DNA of 64,000 nucleotides. It comes from Daphnia carinata (Eukaryota; Arthropoda; Branchiopoda; Diplostraca; Daphniidae). The notes under the pieces are model-generated. The model worked only from the letters and a program-made list of their open reading frames with translations, ran no database searches and was not told the origin of the DNA. A program made the position numbers and the translations under genes. Of the stretch, positions 31,420 to 43,226 are shown piece by piece. The DNA lies in the NCBI RefSeq assembly GCF_022539665.2, contig NC_081332.1, forward strand, positions 7,282,303-7,346,302, in the 5' to 3' direction. The number at the start of each line of letters is the position of its first letter. Position 1 is the first letter of the stretch.

Positions 31420-32870
31420 TATAAAATTAAAACTGAAAAATGCCAGTTTATTAAGCGATCGGTAAATTATTTAGACCATGTCATTTCCACCGAGGGAATT
31501 AAGCTGGACCCAGGGAAAATGGATAAGATAGTGAATTATAAAACGCTCTCTTGTGTAGACTAAGTGTGGTCATTTTTGGGATTAGCCGGATATTACAGAA
31601 GATGTATCCAAAATTTTAGATCAATAGCTAAAACGTTAACGGGATTAACGCATAAAGATCTTAGCCGAAAACATTTTGTTTGGGGAACTCAGGAACAAGC
31701 TGCCTTTGAGAAAATGCGAACTTTTCTTGTTACGCTCCCAGTATTAGTTTACCCCAATTTCAATGAAAAATTTTTACTTTTCACAGACGCATGCGATTAT
31801 GGAATAGGAGTGGTACCTTCGCAGATACAAAAATGGACACGAACACCCGATAGCATATTTTAGTAGACAATTAACGAAAGCTGAGATGAAATACTCCACT
31901 ACAAAAAAAAAGAAGCTTTAGCAGTGATTGATGCGATTAAATATTTTACACATTATCTTTTGTATAAACCTTTCGAAATTATTAGTGATCACCGTCCATT
32001 ACAGTGGCTTAAGGGTGAGAAAGATAATAACGGGAGACTAGGACGCTGGGCTATACTATTAGCTTCAACGAATTATGAATTAAAGTATAGGCATGGACGT
32101 ATTCACCAAAATGCTGATTGCTTATCACGTTTAAAACCAGCTGGTATTCAGACTGGACAAAATATTAAGTTTATTTGTGAAAAGCAGTTAAAAGATGAAC
32201 TTTGTGTAGCTATTAAGAATTATTTAGAGAAAGAAGAGCTGAATGAAATTTTTCGACAATCTAGGCCTGATTGGGTAAAAGAAATTGATTATTTTGAAAT
32301 CATTGAAGGTACTCTTTATCGGCATGAGCTGCCTTCTTCAAATAGCAAACGCAGCGAAATAAAGTATCAATTTGTGTTGCCCTGTATCGCTTCGCCATCT
32401 AGTGCTCAAGGAATTACATGATGCGCCGATGGGAGGACATTTAGCTTTTTATAAAACTTATTTAAAAATTAAAAATCATTATTATTGGCCTAATATTAGG
32501 AGCGGTATTAAAGAATAAAGCCAAGCTTGCGAAATATGTTGTATAGCTAACATTTCGTCAATATAAAGAGCATATAGAGTCCACATTTTTGCACCCTCAC
32601 GAAGTTGCCAAAGCGCCTATTCAAGTATTGGAATGGACTTCTTAAGGCCTATTACACCAGTTTCGCCTAACGGAAATAGTTTTTTTAGTTATTACTGATT
32701 ATTTTACCATATGGATAGAAGCTGTCGCTTTGAAGGATCAAACTGCACAAACGACAGCTGAGTGTGTAAATAAAACTATTATTGTACGTCATGGGATGCC
32801 GAAAGCCATTCTCCCTGATCGTGGAACAAATTTTTATTCAAAATTATTTTTAAGATTCGTCAGAGATTGA
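31420..32870 (+). pseudogene. Gypsy pol fragment: end of RT, RNase H, part of integrase
   Basis: Follows the gag fragment directly, so protease and most of RT are deleted. 31564-31863 has SFLGLAGYYRR (RT thumb) and LLFTDACDYGIGVV (RNase H). 31924-32421 has SDHRPLQWLKGEKDNNGRLG and HQNADCLSRL. 32420-32600 reads as an integrase zinc module (APMGGHLAFYKT; CEICC) and 32690-32860 as the core (VITDYF, LKDQTAQTTAE, LPDRGTNFYS). Several stops. It is degenerate and cut off after the second integrase motif. Confidence 0.7.
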
Positions 32871-33254
32871 CGACTGTGTAAGGTTCGAAAGATCTGTTCT
32901 ATACTTTTAATTGTTGGAGAATGAGAAAGTGATCATGAACTGAATTGTTGCACGGATGTTCGAGTATTTTACAAAGACCAATTAATAAGCCGAAAGGAGA
33001 CTTACTGAGACAGACTGAGAGAGATGAAACTTGGAAGTGGACTGTCGGAGATGGTAACTGAAAGCTGACTGACTGAAAGTTAAAAGTAGACTGACTGACA
33101 ATCTGGAAAAGGGGCAACATTTATACGAAGAAGCAAGGTCGTTTAGAATTAGATGTCCCAACGAAAATAAATATTCTGCGTGTAAATGTAACACCTATGT
33201 GAAATATTGACAAGTTTGAAGGCCAGAGCCATCGGCTTAAAAGTAAGTCACAAA
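32871..33254. other. Spacer left of the DNA transposon
   Basis: No supported gene. The last bases (to 33254) should be continuous with the pogo-like gene at 38629, because the transposon between them is flanked by AAA on both sides. Confidence 0.35.
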
Positions 33255-33777
33255 CCCAGACAACACAGTTCCGTCTTTAAGACGTCTTTTGTCCTAGTCA
33301 ACGGTACTGTGCCTACCGTATTAAAAACGTTCCAGAATGGTTTGATGAAAGAGGGCTTTTGTAAGTTTTTTTTACGGTGACGTGCGCCTAAAGACGTCTC
33401 TTGGTTGGGCTAATAAACGTCTTTTTCCGGTATTTGTGGTCCCAAACAGGGTTTATTATGGAACAATAATAGACCATTTCTTGTTTGATTGATTTTTTGA
33501 CGCATTTCGCAATAAAAGAATAGATGAACAATCGAAATACAAAACGAAATTCTTGTTTGTTTGGATACAATCACTGGATTATTGCTTACGTGACCAACAG
33601 AACAATACGGGAATAACAGAACATAGAGGGAGCGTCAATGGAATTTACAATAAATAACTACTGTATAAGAACTGAAAACGCTGTGTAGCAACGTGGTCAC
33701 ATATGGGATGGATCTTAGTTTCCCAAAGACGAATAATCATCTTCACGGTCAATGTAGTCGTCAATGCCGATTTTTTA

Positions 33778-35352
33778 TGTAGCTGCCTTGAGCCATCTTC
33801 CAATTTTTACTGCAATTTTGTTGTTCAGTAAGTCGTACATTACGAGAATCAAACTAAAATAAATATTTGACATATTACAGCTGATACCGATAACTAATGC
33901 TGCAATGGCAGTTGAACAAAAACACATTTTCTCCCCATTTTGTCCTTTAAAACAAAACTGCGATGCCACGCTACATTTCACTAGTTTGTGGCGTACTTTT
34001 CCAAAAATACGATGCTCCGTGCCTCCCAAACCAATTAAGTACGACTTCTGCAAATGAATTCCAATGAATCGTTGAATGCTACAATGCTGCAAATTTAAAT
34101 AAATCAATGTAAATTATTACTTACCAATTTCAAACTTTTAGTTTTATTATGTCGGATAGTAAGATTCAAATGATCGAAGGACGCCAGAGACTTCACTGAC
34201 AAATTAACGTCATTTTTAATTCCCATTTGTTCAGAATCAGTGGGAATGATATTATTCATAATAACGGACAGTGTGTTTTGCATGTCCCCTTGGGTAGCTT
34301 TAATTTGTTCTTGGTCGCGGAGAATTCGGAACTTAGTTTACAGTACAGTTTAGAATCACAAGGAACGGTCTGAGACAGTTCCATGGGATCCACAGGCACA
34401 GCTGCAATTTAAATGAAATTACTATATTAACCATCAAAATGGCAATGTATTAAATTATTACCTGGTGGCGCAGATTTTTTACGTACGACAAATGAAGAAT
34501 AATTGGCCTCTGAAGAGGTTGAAATGCAGGAGCTAGCGGAATACCTGGTAGCGTCCACAGAATTCTCTTTATCTTCGGTTCCAACATGATCGTCGTCAGA
34601 CGTAAGTAATTCTGGGAGCCCCGTAATTTCGCATCTGACGATACTCCATTGAGCCAGTCATCATTTAAAGCTTCTTCTGCGGCAGGGCTCGGAGACGGCG
34701 GTAAAATATATTCACTGGCAAATGCTGAAGCAGTAGAACCAGAACCGTCATCGGTCAGAGAAGCATTAGCACCGGGAACAGGAGTCGATGTCACAGTAGC
34801 ACCAACGGAAATGCAGGTGGATGTTGCAGCAGCCGATTTGCGTTTTTTTGCTTCATTTCTGCCACCCTTTCCCCTTTTCTTGTCGGTGCTGAAAACCGTC
34901 TCACCAGCAATAACGTTTTTCAGTTTGTCGTGGGCCCTTTTGTATGTGTCTGCGAAATCAAAACATTACGGTTTTAGTTATATTAGCTTTAACATATAAT
35001 AGCTGTTACGTATCACCAAATTTGGCAATGATTGTAATGGTGAAGAACGACCATTTCTCTTTATCCACCACTGCATTCTTGGTGATTAGATTTATCAAAT
35101 GTTTTCCATTTCGAGCTTCATCCTTACCAGGCCAATAACACGTACTGCTATTACCTGATTTTCTTATCCAGTCAAGAGGGCCAATATCATATTCATACGC
35201 ATTGCCAGGTAAACGGAATTTGACAATGGTGAATGACTAAAAAGCAATAAAGGAATAGCTTAGGAACTGCACATAAAATGGAAAAAGTCAGACAAAAAGC
35301 TACTTACGTGCTGTGCAGTGTGATTTGGTATGCATCGTTTTCTCCCAGTCAT
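33778..35352 (-). CDS. DUF4806-type protein, five predicted exons
   Basis: Predicted exons on the minus strand: 35352-35308 (starts MTGRKRCIPNHTAQH), 35236-35010, 34949-34462, 34401-34125 and 34086-33778. The junctions have GT and AG ends; introns are 71, 60, 60 and 38 nt. The second exon has the N-terminal module (IVKFRLPG; GPLDWIRK; TCYWPG), the third the TYKRAHDKLK stretch and a low-complexity linker, the fourth NLSVKSLASFDHL, and the fifth LIGLGG and GRWLKAAT, the ends of the DUF4806 domain. A one-base phase mismatch at the second junction and another frame problem in the fourth exon suggest decay or wrong junctions. DUF4806 has no known function; it is common in transposon-associated proteins. 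A similar gene piece lies beside the transposase at 54-57 kb. Confidence 0.6.
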
Positions 35353-35918
35353 ATTTGTGATCCGTGTCTGGTGATGTGCAACGCAAATTAGGGTGAAAAT
35401 CGTCACTATGAAAACACAAACGCCTGCAAATAGAAAAACATTAAATTGCCATAATGCAAAACAATTTTGGAAAAGCCTCACAAAATTCCGGCGTGGTCAC
35501 TTCTGTTTCCTCCTATTGCTCTGCTGTTGTCATATAATTTTCGCTTGTTGCCAGATGTATAAAAATATGCTTCTTGCTTGCGCGTAACGCTGGTTTCACG
35601 ATTTTCAAACAAGGAAGATTATTACCCAAACCCAGCGTACCTGTCATAAAACGGAATTAATCTAAATGGAAAAATTTAACCGATATTAAGTTATTTTACC
35701 AAAATTGCTTCAGTATGATAACGACATTTGATGCCGAATATGATGGGTATACTATTTTTATCAACTGATGTTGGGAACGATGGAAAAATATGGGACAAAT
35801 GTTAACTTTGTTAAGTTGTTTATGTACCAAATTTTGAAGATTGCAATGGATTGGAAAATAAGTCATTTTTTCTTCAATTGTAAAATTTTTGACCAATGAT
35901 TGTAATATCATTGTTGCA
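35353..35918. other. Spacer between the two genes of the transposon
   Basis: AT-rich and intergenic; no further gene is supported. Confidence 0.4.
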
Positions 35919-38315
35919 TTAAACGATATTAGAAATTTTTACAACCGTTTCATCTTGAAGAATAACATAGCCGTTAACATCATCACATTTCAAAATCATT
36001 GATTTGTAATACACAACCCTAAATTGCCTTCCAGCTCCTGCACTCAAGACTGGTCCCTGTGTTTGTTTTTTAAGCCGTTTTTCCTTTGCTTGTTTCTCTG
36101 GAAGAAATAACATTTGCTTCTTCTTCGGAGATGCGTCGGACGACCTGAGATAAGACATGTTCATTTTTTTCCAATCATGCCTTTTATTGTTTTCATGTTA
36201 TTTTCGAATGGAAATGAGCTGAAATTGTCTAAATGTCCAAATTTTAGAACTTTATCAGCCAAGTGAATGAGACAATGTACGTTATATGACATAATCAATT
36301 CGCCGTAAATTATTTTGCACTGTTTAACAAACGTAATTAACAACTCATTGGCGTAGTTGTTCAACGCGGGATCCTAACACAAATGCGGCAAAGACAGGAT
36401 TTGTATCCCAGTGTGAAGTAACATAAAATTATCATATAATCTTTGAAGAAGCTTCCCTTTGAAAATTTCTTTCTGTACGGCTCGCCCAGTGTACAACAGA
36501 AATTGACGCCGCTCGGTTGCTTTTGTAACGAAGCCAAATAGACATCTTCAACATATATTTCTTCTCGATGTCTTTATTACTCATCAAGGGTGAACATATT
36601 AATTGCACCGCAACATACAGAGCGGGTGACCTAGATGAACACCTGCAAGATGATTCACGCAGGCGATACGTCATCAATATCACGCCATATTGAACGCGTA
36701 TTTTAATTGGTCAACCGCGTGCAGCCTACAAGCTCCTCTCAATCACGCCACTTTGCAATATGCAAAGTTCCGTGGTTAACCCAGCATCTGAGGAAGATCA
36801 GACTAGAACTTGTAGCCGATTCGAGTAGTTGCCTGAAAGCATTTCTATTACTTTATTAATGTTATGCTTGAATTTGTGCCTTTTACTTAACATTTTATTC
36901 GCCGAGTCAGTCCAGTAAAATTGTTTAGACTTAGAATTATTCGCGGTGATTCGACTGTCTAGTTCCATTTGTTTTGAACTATTGTTTGTGTATCGCTCTC
37001 GTGGAAGTTGCGTATCACGCCCGCCTTGTGTCGTTTTTCTTCTCGTTCTCTATACGTGTGATCACGGTAAGACCCAATTATATTTGTTTCTTTTAACTTG
37101 TTTCTTGAATGCTTCTTCTTCTTCTTCTTTGTTCTTTGTCTTTTTAACTCTTATGTCTTAGCTGATATAATACATACATCATTGTGGGTAAAACGCCTCG
37201 AGTTCAATTTACATTTATTTGTCTTAATCCGTAAAGTCTATCTTCCCACACGGGAAGATGCTTTACACTTTCCATCGAGGTAACTCGTTTAAGGAACTTG
37301 GCTTTCTCGCAAAATCACAAGGAATGAAATTTGCAATCTCTACCAATAGGGCTCGTATTCGATCTAGGTTTTGGCGGCCGATCCTAGTAAAAGGAGGCTC
37401 ACGAATTCAAAGCCACAAAAGCTTTCGCATAACGCCAAGGCACACACAGTGCATATAATCAACGGCAAAGGAGGTAATCACGTTGATGCCTAATTTTTCT
37501 AAAATAGACGTGCCATTATGGTTTCCATCTTGAGTATTGTTAATAAAATCTTCATGGGTTCGAAGCGGAGCCGATGTTTCTAATAGTACAACGCGTCCCG
37601 CCCACTTTCCGTACACCTCGCACTTGGGGCAACTTTCATAGGTTGTATGAATTTTAACACATTTTATCAGGACATTTGCTGGAGTATCACAGGTGAATCC
37701 AAGGACCAAGATTTTTATTATTTTGCCTTTATGGACAAAACCGGTATGCTGAAGTTGATTGACTTCATTCACGAAATCTTCAAGCTCATCGTTTGCATTT
37801 TTCGGTTTATTATCCCCATGATAAAGTTCAAATATGAACGGAGGCCAGTTCTTCATTTCCCTATCAAAAAATCTACACTGAATGGGCCATGGCTGCCGGA
37901 AGCCCGTCTATATTCTCAATAAAGCGGAACTCTTTCATCATGATTTTTGAATGCGAAACGTATTTTTTTAACATAAATCTAATGCCAAGAGCAAGCCCGA
38001 AATGAAAATAATGGCCGGGTTCTACTACTTTATGAGCGGCTTTTTTTGGAATTCTACATGTTTGTGGTAGTCCTAGCTCATCATATGCAGTAATAGCAGG
38101 TAGCCCTTCCGTCAAAAGATTATCAATATTATTTTGTTAACACGAAACCCCACTGCCCAGGATGCGAGTTTTTCCGTAATCTTCTGGGGAGTCACTACGT
38201 CGGCTGCATACTCGATGTCAAACTTAACCCCAGAAAACAGGCCATGTTTATCAGGCGTAGAATTATCGTCACTTGAAATTTCGTATTCATCAAAGGAACT
38301 GTCAAGCGGCATCAC
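35919..38315 (-). pseudogene. TNP2-like transposase, interrupted by a solo LTR
   Basis: Minus strand. 38315-38112: Ser/Asp/Glu-rich N-terminus. 38115-37873: PGHYFHFGLALGI, ENIDGLPAA. 37856-37407: CPKCEVYGKWAGRV, then DYMHCVCLGVMRKLLWL. To 37272: FIPCDFARKPSSL. The LTR (37267-36524) cuts the WKATE block. Then 36519-36161: RRQFLLYTGRAVQ, YNVHCLIHLADKVLKFGHLD and FSSFPFENN, the C-terminal DUF4218-like block. 36160-35919 is the tail. It would cut and join the element's ends. Besides the LTR there are some stops (for example near 37406 and 36370), so it is inactive. Homologues are at 6620-8400 and 55202-57377. Confidence 0.7.
36524..37267 (+). repeat. Gypsy solo LTR, 744 bp, inside the transposase
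   Basis: TG...CA ends (TGTAACGAAGCC ... GATGCTTTACA), flanked by CTTT on the plus strand (36520-36523 and 37268-37271), a 4-bp target duplication. Removing it restores transposase similarity across the junction. It matches the LTR at 2739-3451. Strand is inferred from that element's gag. A (TTC)n tract lies at about 37108-37126. Confidence 0.85.
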
Positions 38316-38628
38316 GTCGCTTTCGTAACCATTTTCTATTACCTGTACACTTTCCGTTTGGGGTTCGAAGTTTTATTCATTACTGAATAATCATGAGTTT
38401 CACTAACAGACGAATGCACTGCTATAGTTGTAGTCAGATTCATGTGCATTTTTTTCGAATGTCGCAAGTTGACTCGTTGCAAAATGCGATGACGTTTCTT
38501 TTCTTGCGCTTCGGACTGCACGTTTTGGCAAAGAACCATTTTGGGCCTGATAAAGCTGTCTTTTTTCGGTGCTATATTATGTTTTCGAGAAGACAGTTTT
38601 TATCCCGGAAACCCGGGTGTTGTCTGGG

Positions 38629-39405
38629 AAAGAGTGGCTGCAACTAAATCCAGGGAAAAGGATTACTGTTCAAGAAATTGCTGAACTTACCAAACAACCG
38701 TATACTGGCTTTAAAACCGCAAATATCATATCAGGTTTTCAAGCAACAGGAAACGACCCTTCAACAGGTTCGCCATATCAGAAGACACTTTGCGCCATCA
38801 TTAGTGACTAATCGCGACCACACAGGTAATTAGAATTTAACTATTGTTACAAAAAAATTGATAAATAGGCTCATGTTTATTATCTTTCGTTTTCGATAAG
38901 TTACGGACGAGGAACACATTTCTGTTTCTGCAAATGAACTGGATACAATGCCATTTACTAATTTGCCATTCGTCGATTTCAGTCTAGACCCATTAGTAAA
39001 CCACGAGATGCTTATCACTATTCACGAAAAAAATGGAAATTGTTCAATTGGTTAGGAATTTTGATCATACAACATTTTAAGTCATACGAATATCCTATCT
39101 ATTCTATTCTGTTATCTCTTTTAGTGACGGATGTGGTGCAAGAAATACCTCATTCTGTAGATCGTAATATTCCTACTTTCGTGCCAATTGTCAACGTTAG
39201 ACCTTATCCGAAAGCACATACGCCAGCTGGAGTTCGGCAATACAAAAATCGTGTAGGAAAACCACGAATACTCACAGATACGCCCGAAAAGAACGACATC
39301 GAACATTCTTTTAATCGAAGAAAAAGAACTACAGAACTGTACAAAAGCCAAACGTGTGTTATTACCCCAAAACGAGAAGGCGGGCAAAATATGGAAGAAA
39401 AATAA
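38629..39405 (+). pseudogene. pogo/Tigger-like transposase, C-terminal part
   Basis: EWLQLNPGKRITVQEIAELT and ISGFQATGNDPST (38629-38811) are the last blocks of a DDE_1 (pogo-type) transposase. 39170-39310 has PYPKA and KPRILTDTPEKNDIE, the usual tail. The upstream part is separated by the transposon at 33255-38628, and the catalytic domain was not found. The two pieces are in different frames with stops between. Confidence 0.6.
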
Positions 39406-40682
39406 CCAAGATTAGAAATCAATAGACAGGTTGGATATTCAAAAAATATAGTGCTGAAATCCAAATCATGGAGTTACACAGCAAATAAGGAGAATGAGCC
39501 ATCAGAAGCTAATTTAAGCATAATTTGTAACGTTGTTATTGTTAGTCCCAACGGGCACGCTTTGGTAGAGCGATCAATCCAAATGTTGCCTTTGATTTTT
39601 CGTTTGCGTTTGAGTAAGTTTCTCATAACCCACGAACGTCGATTTTTCACACGAGTAAAAATTTAATACGGATTTGGTTATTTTTCACTATTGTTTGGCC
39701 ATGAAATTGTTCGTTGCTAAAAAAACTTAATCCATTTATTTTCAAGGGCATTTTTTTTTTGCTAACGATATAGAAATGGATGAGCCTAATTGCTGTGTGA
39801 ATAAAATATTAGTTACTTGTATAATTGCAATGAAAAACACTAAATCGCAACAAAAAATGTAACGAAGAAAATGTTGTATTTTTTATTTTCTAAATAATTT
39901 CTTTATTTTTTTCACATATTCGATAAAACCTTTTTCTTACACATTTATATAAGTATCATATAATTTACTTGAAATTTTAAATCAGTTTCTACTATTTTTC
40001 CTACAGCTGTCCCACTTCACCCACTGTCCCGGCCCACCTCACTCTCCTCTAGGTGTTTCGCAGTCCGTGTGCGTTCCATTGGACGATTTTCAATTTGTTT
40101 GGTTTCAGTCACTGTTTTGTTCTGGAAGTTTTCCAGTCTTCTCAATTAATAGCTGCCTTCTCGATTTGGTATTTTTGGGCAATGGATAGATTTCTGGTTA
40201 GGGGATTGTGTTGCTTTGATACTTGTGGTTTTGGGATTGTTTGTGTGGAGTGCTTGTCTCACTTCATCCTAGTAATGTTGAAACAACCACCAGATAGCGT
40301 TGTTGCTATATCGAGGAGACTGGTAGGTAATAAAGTGCGTCACAGCCAGCCAAAGAGTATGTCACAGCTAATCCGCTTAATCTAATTTTCTACCACCGAC
40401 ATCCGACTAGTTACGTGACATCAAAATAGAGAGCATTTCAATCCTGTTCCTCATATCCAGGTTCTTCTAGGTACATGTTGCTTTGGCTTGAAGACAGTGT
40501 TTGTCTTTCTCTGGCGCTTTTTTCATGAAGCTCCACAGGATTTCTTTTTGGATTTCTTCGAGGCTTGATTAATTTTTCTTAACATCACTTTCAATCTGCC
40601 TTAATTAGTGTGTTTCGACTTTCACGTCGACCATTTCACCTTCAAGTTTTTGTAGTTTTCTCTCGAACGCGTCAATTTTATG
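39406..40682. other. AT-rich region without a supported gene
   Basis: 39406-40000 is strongly AT-rich with homopolymer runs. 40000-40680 has only short frames that show no family features. It may hold the tail of the pogo-like element. Confidence 0.4.
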
Positions 40683-41024
40683 TTACAGTTTCAAATGTAT
40701 GGATTGGGTGTATGAATGTTCGTTTGGTTTTGGATTGGATGAGATTGGATGGGATTGGATTGTATTAGTTTCGCCGCTCTGAATGATATGTTTGAGTTCT
40801 CTTGCTTTAATGATCGCTTTGATTTTCCGTTTGTATGAAGGACAAGTCGGAGACCATGTTTCATGCTCTGAGGCTCCACAGTTGATACATTGGTTCCCGT
40901 TCATGCACTTTGTCTCTCTAAGATGAATACCACACTTTTTGCATCTTGATTGAGACTTGTAGGACTCAAAGTCAGGAAACTCTGAAAGTAAGGAGAACGG
41001 TGGATGAGGATTCCTGGTGTTCAT
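40683..41024 (-). pseudogene. LINE ORF1 fragment with zinc knuckles
   Basis: A 113-residue minus-strand frame. SRCKKCGIHLRETKC and QCINCGASEHETWSPTCPSY are CCHC-like knuckles of a LINE ORF1 protein, followed by a basic stretch. ORF2 is not found downstream (below 40683), so it is a fragment. It is a different copy from the LINE at 3495-6320. Confidence 0.55.
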
Positions 41025-42742
41025 TTTCAGTCTTTTATAGATTCTTTCAATTCAGATAACTCCTTGGTTGTGTTGCATTTTTTCTATTACTGTTGTCGGT
41101 TTATTACGAGGAACGTTGGGGATGCATTTCACTTTGTTCCCCTGCTTATTGGGTACAGCACTAAGCTTCCATCTTTCTTTATTAGTAAGTTGTTGGTTTT
41201 CCAGATTGGTTGATGGTTGACCCAGTCGTCTGTGTCGCTGTAAGACATTTCATTGTAGGAGGGTTCTTTATTGAAATTTCAACAGGTAGAATAATTGCGC
41301 GAGTAATGGCTGATGTATGTGACCTCCTCTTCCAGGGAGGCAAGCTTGACACCCTGCTGGGTCACGTGTCTTGGTTGGTATATGTGCTTACCTCTATTTA
41401 TCTCTTCTATCCTGTCTTTATGAGTGCTTTAGAAATACAACACGGTTGCCTTAAGTTTAAGTTAAATTTCACACAAATTTAGAGAGCACGAATTTACGTC
41501 TAGTCACTGTTAAATCCCACGTAGGACCTTGGCTTTACCTGTTGGCTACAATAAGGTCTCCTGGATGTTCGGACGGCAAAGTTATAGCATAAAGTAGCAC
41601 TGAAAGAGCACTTGCGGAGTAGCCCAAAAATGGGGAACAGCACTGCGTCTCTGTATTTCTAATTACAGATTATTGTACAGTGCCGGTCCAGTTATATAAC
41701 CAGCCTGTGTGTGGTTCTATAACTCAATGGTTCTTACTAGATATCCGAACTCAGAGCTACCTATCACCTATTCATTAATTACTCAAACTTTGACGGTCTA
41801 TGAATATAAAGGCGTATAGCAGAGGTAATGTTGTTCGCTATGAAACTAGAATTCCGCGTCCAATGCTGCATATGTATGTCACCATCCATTGAAGCAAGTG
41901 GTATGACGAACTGGGGGAACTTTTAATATTCCAGAAGGAGGACGAATTATGAGATGTTAGAAGATTAGAATGAATAGTGGAAGTTAATATAATAACTTAA
42001 TGTTTTAACAAGTCCTACACTTCTTCACCACGAAGAGGATTCTACGACGAGGATGACCGATTACCAATTGATCAAATGCTAATTTATTGTACAAGTTGTA
42101 CAAGTTTTGGAAAATCAAAAACTGCGTGAATGCGAACATAGCGGAAATTTTCTAGGAATAATAGTTTACCGTATTTTACTCGGTGTTAGTGTGACTTTAC
42201 ATAGGACATGATATGCAAAATCAAATATTGGATTATACTACAAACGACGTTCTTTTTTTAAGCCCTAATGCGCACTTATCCCCTATTTATCATCCCGTAC
42301 AGGAGTGCCACAGTAGCCCCATTTATTACTGGCCCTATCGACTGTCCAGAAAAGTAATCATCCAACTTAAAGGGGCCCTAATCATGAATAAAGATTCACA
42401 TAAAACCTACACAGAACTTAGTTTTACGAACAATTTAATTCTTAGAATCATCTACGTCAGACGATTACTGTATTTTTGCGATTTTTCCAAAAACGGTTTT
42501 TCCATAATATTCTCTCAACTGTCCGGAAACTTTGTGTACTGTATAACTTAAGTACTGTATATTATTTTACACGCTGTATATATTATTTGCTTATTTATTT
42601 TTATTTGTGTATGCTATACTCTGGTCAAGTGGTTCATAAACTGAGGTACAGTTCAGCGGAAAAAAAATTATTTCGTACTGTCCATTCGAGTCAAGGCACG
42701 TTGGGTCTTGTCCAGAGCAGCTGCCCATTGAAAGAGCGACTG
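41025..42742. other. Unassigned 1.7-kb region
   Basis: Only short frames without recognisable motifs. The CCTGTTGGCTACAATAAGG stretch near 41540 resembles CCTGTTGGCTACGGTAGG near 47770, so a shared old repeat may be present. Confidence 0.35.
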
Positions 42743-43111
42743 TGTCACCTACGGTGCTGCCCTCGCAGGAAGGGCTGTAGGGAGCGAGAGCCTTCCTACT
42801 TTGATATGAAATGTTTTTTGTTTAACGTAGCAAGTGGCCCTGGCCTTGATGTTACAAAGGCCAACTGTGTTTTCAGTTTTTGTTTTATCAGTAGGTCAAT
42901 CAGTAGCGTCAGGAGTTAAGTTCCCCCTTTGTAATTGAGCTTAGATCCTCAAAATCCAGCCGAGTTCTTTTGAAGTTCCTATCAACATTTCGATCAAGAA
43001 ATAAAGTTTATCGTCGTACTATTTCTATCATTTCTATCATCTTCCATTCATTTTCATCTCCTCATCACTATCATCTCTCTGTTGTACTTCCCGCACGAGG
43101 AGTTTAAAACA
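42743..43111 (+). repeat. BEL/Pao 5' LTR
   Basis: 369 bp, starts TGTCACCTACGGTGCTGC, ends GTTTAAAACA. It is homologous to 4149-4509 at both ends and is followed two bases later by a primer-site-like TGGTGCTAAAACCCGGGA (43114-43131). An AATAAA lies near 43000. Confidence 0.65.
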
Positions 43112-43113
43112 AA

Positions 43114-43131
43114 TGGTGCTAAAACCCGGGA
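43114..43131 (+). other. Candidate primer binding site of the BEL element
   Basis: TGGTGCTAAAACCCGGGA starts with the TGG expected opposite a tRNA CCA end, two bases after the LTR. I cannot name the tRNA with confidence. Confidence 0.5.
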
Positions 43132-43226
43132 TGGGACGAACACGTGCCTTAGTCGTTCTCTTTTGTAAAAGCTCGCTAGATTTGTAAATTTGTCGGGTAT
43201 TCAGCCTGTAAGAACGTTTCTACGTC

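Larger units (their letters stand above)
33255..38628 (-). mobile_element. Complete 5.4-kb DNA transposon with TNP2-like transposase and DUF4806 gene
   Basis: Ends are CCCAGACAACAC (33255) and its inverse GTGTTGTCTGGG (to 38628), flanked by AAA (33252-33254 and 38629-38631). A related short element with the same ends is at 58530-59646. Both genes lie on the minus strand: transposase 38315-35919, then DUF4806 gene 35352-33778. A solo LTR (36524-37267) breaks the transposase. Short target duplications (2-3 bp) and the transposase type suggest the CMC/EnSpm superfamily, by inference. Subterminal palindromes of the AAAGACGTCTTT kind occur at both ends. Confidence 0.8.

Noticed and set aside
40800-40960. 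Cysteine-rich frame as a host zinc-finger gene
   Set aside because: Spacing and flanks fit LINE ORF1 knuckles better, and the gene is truncated.
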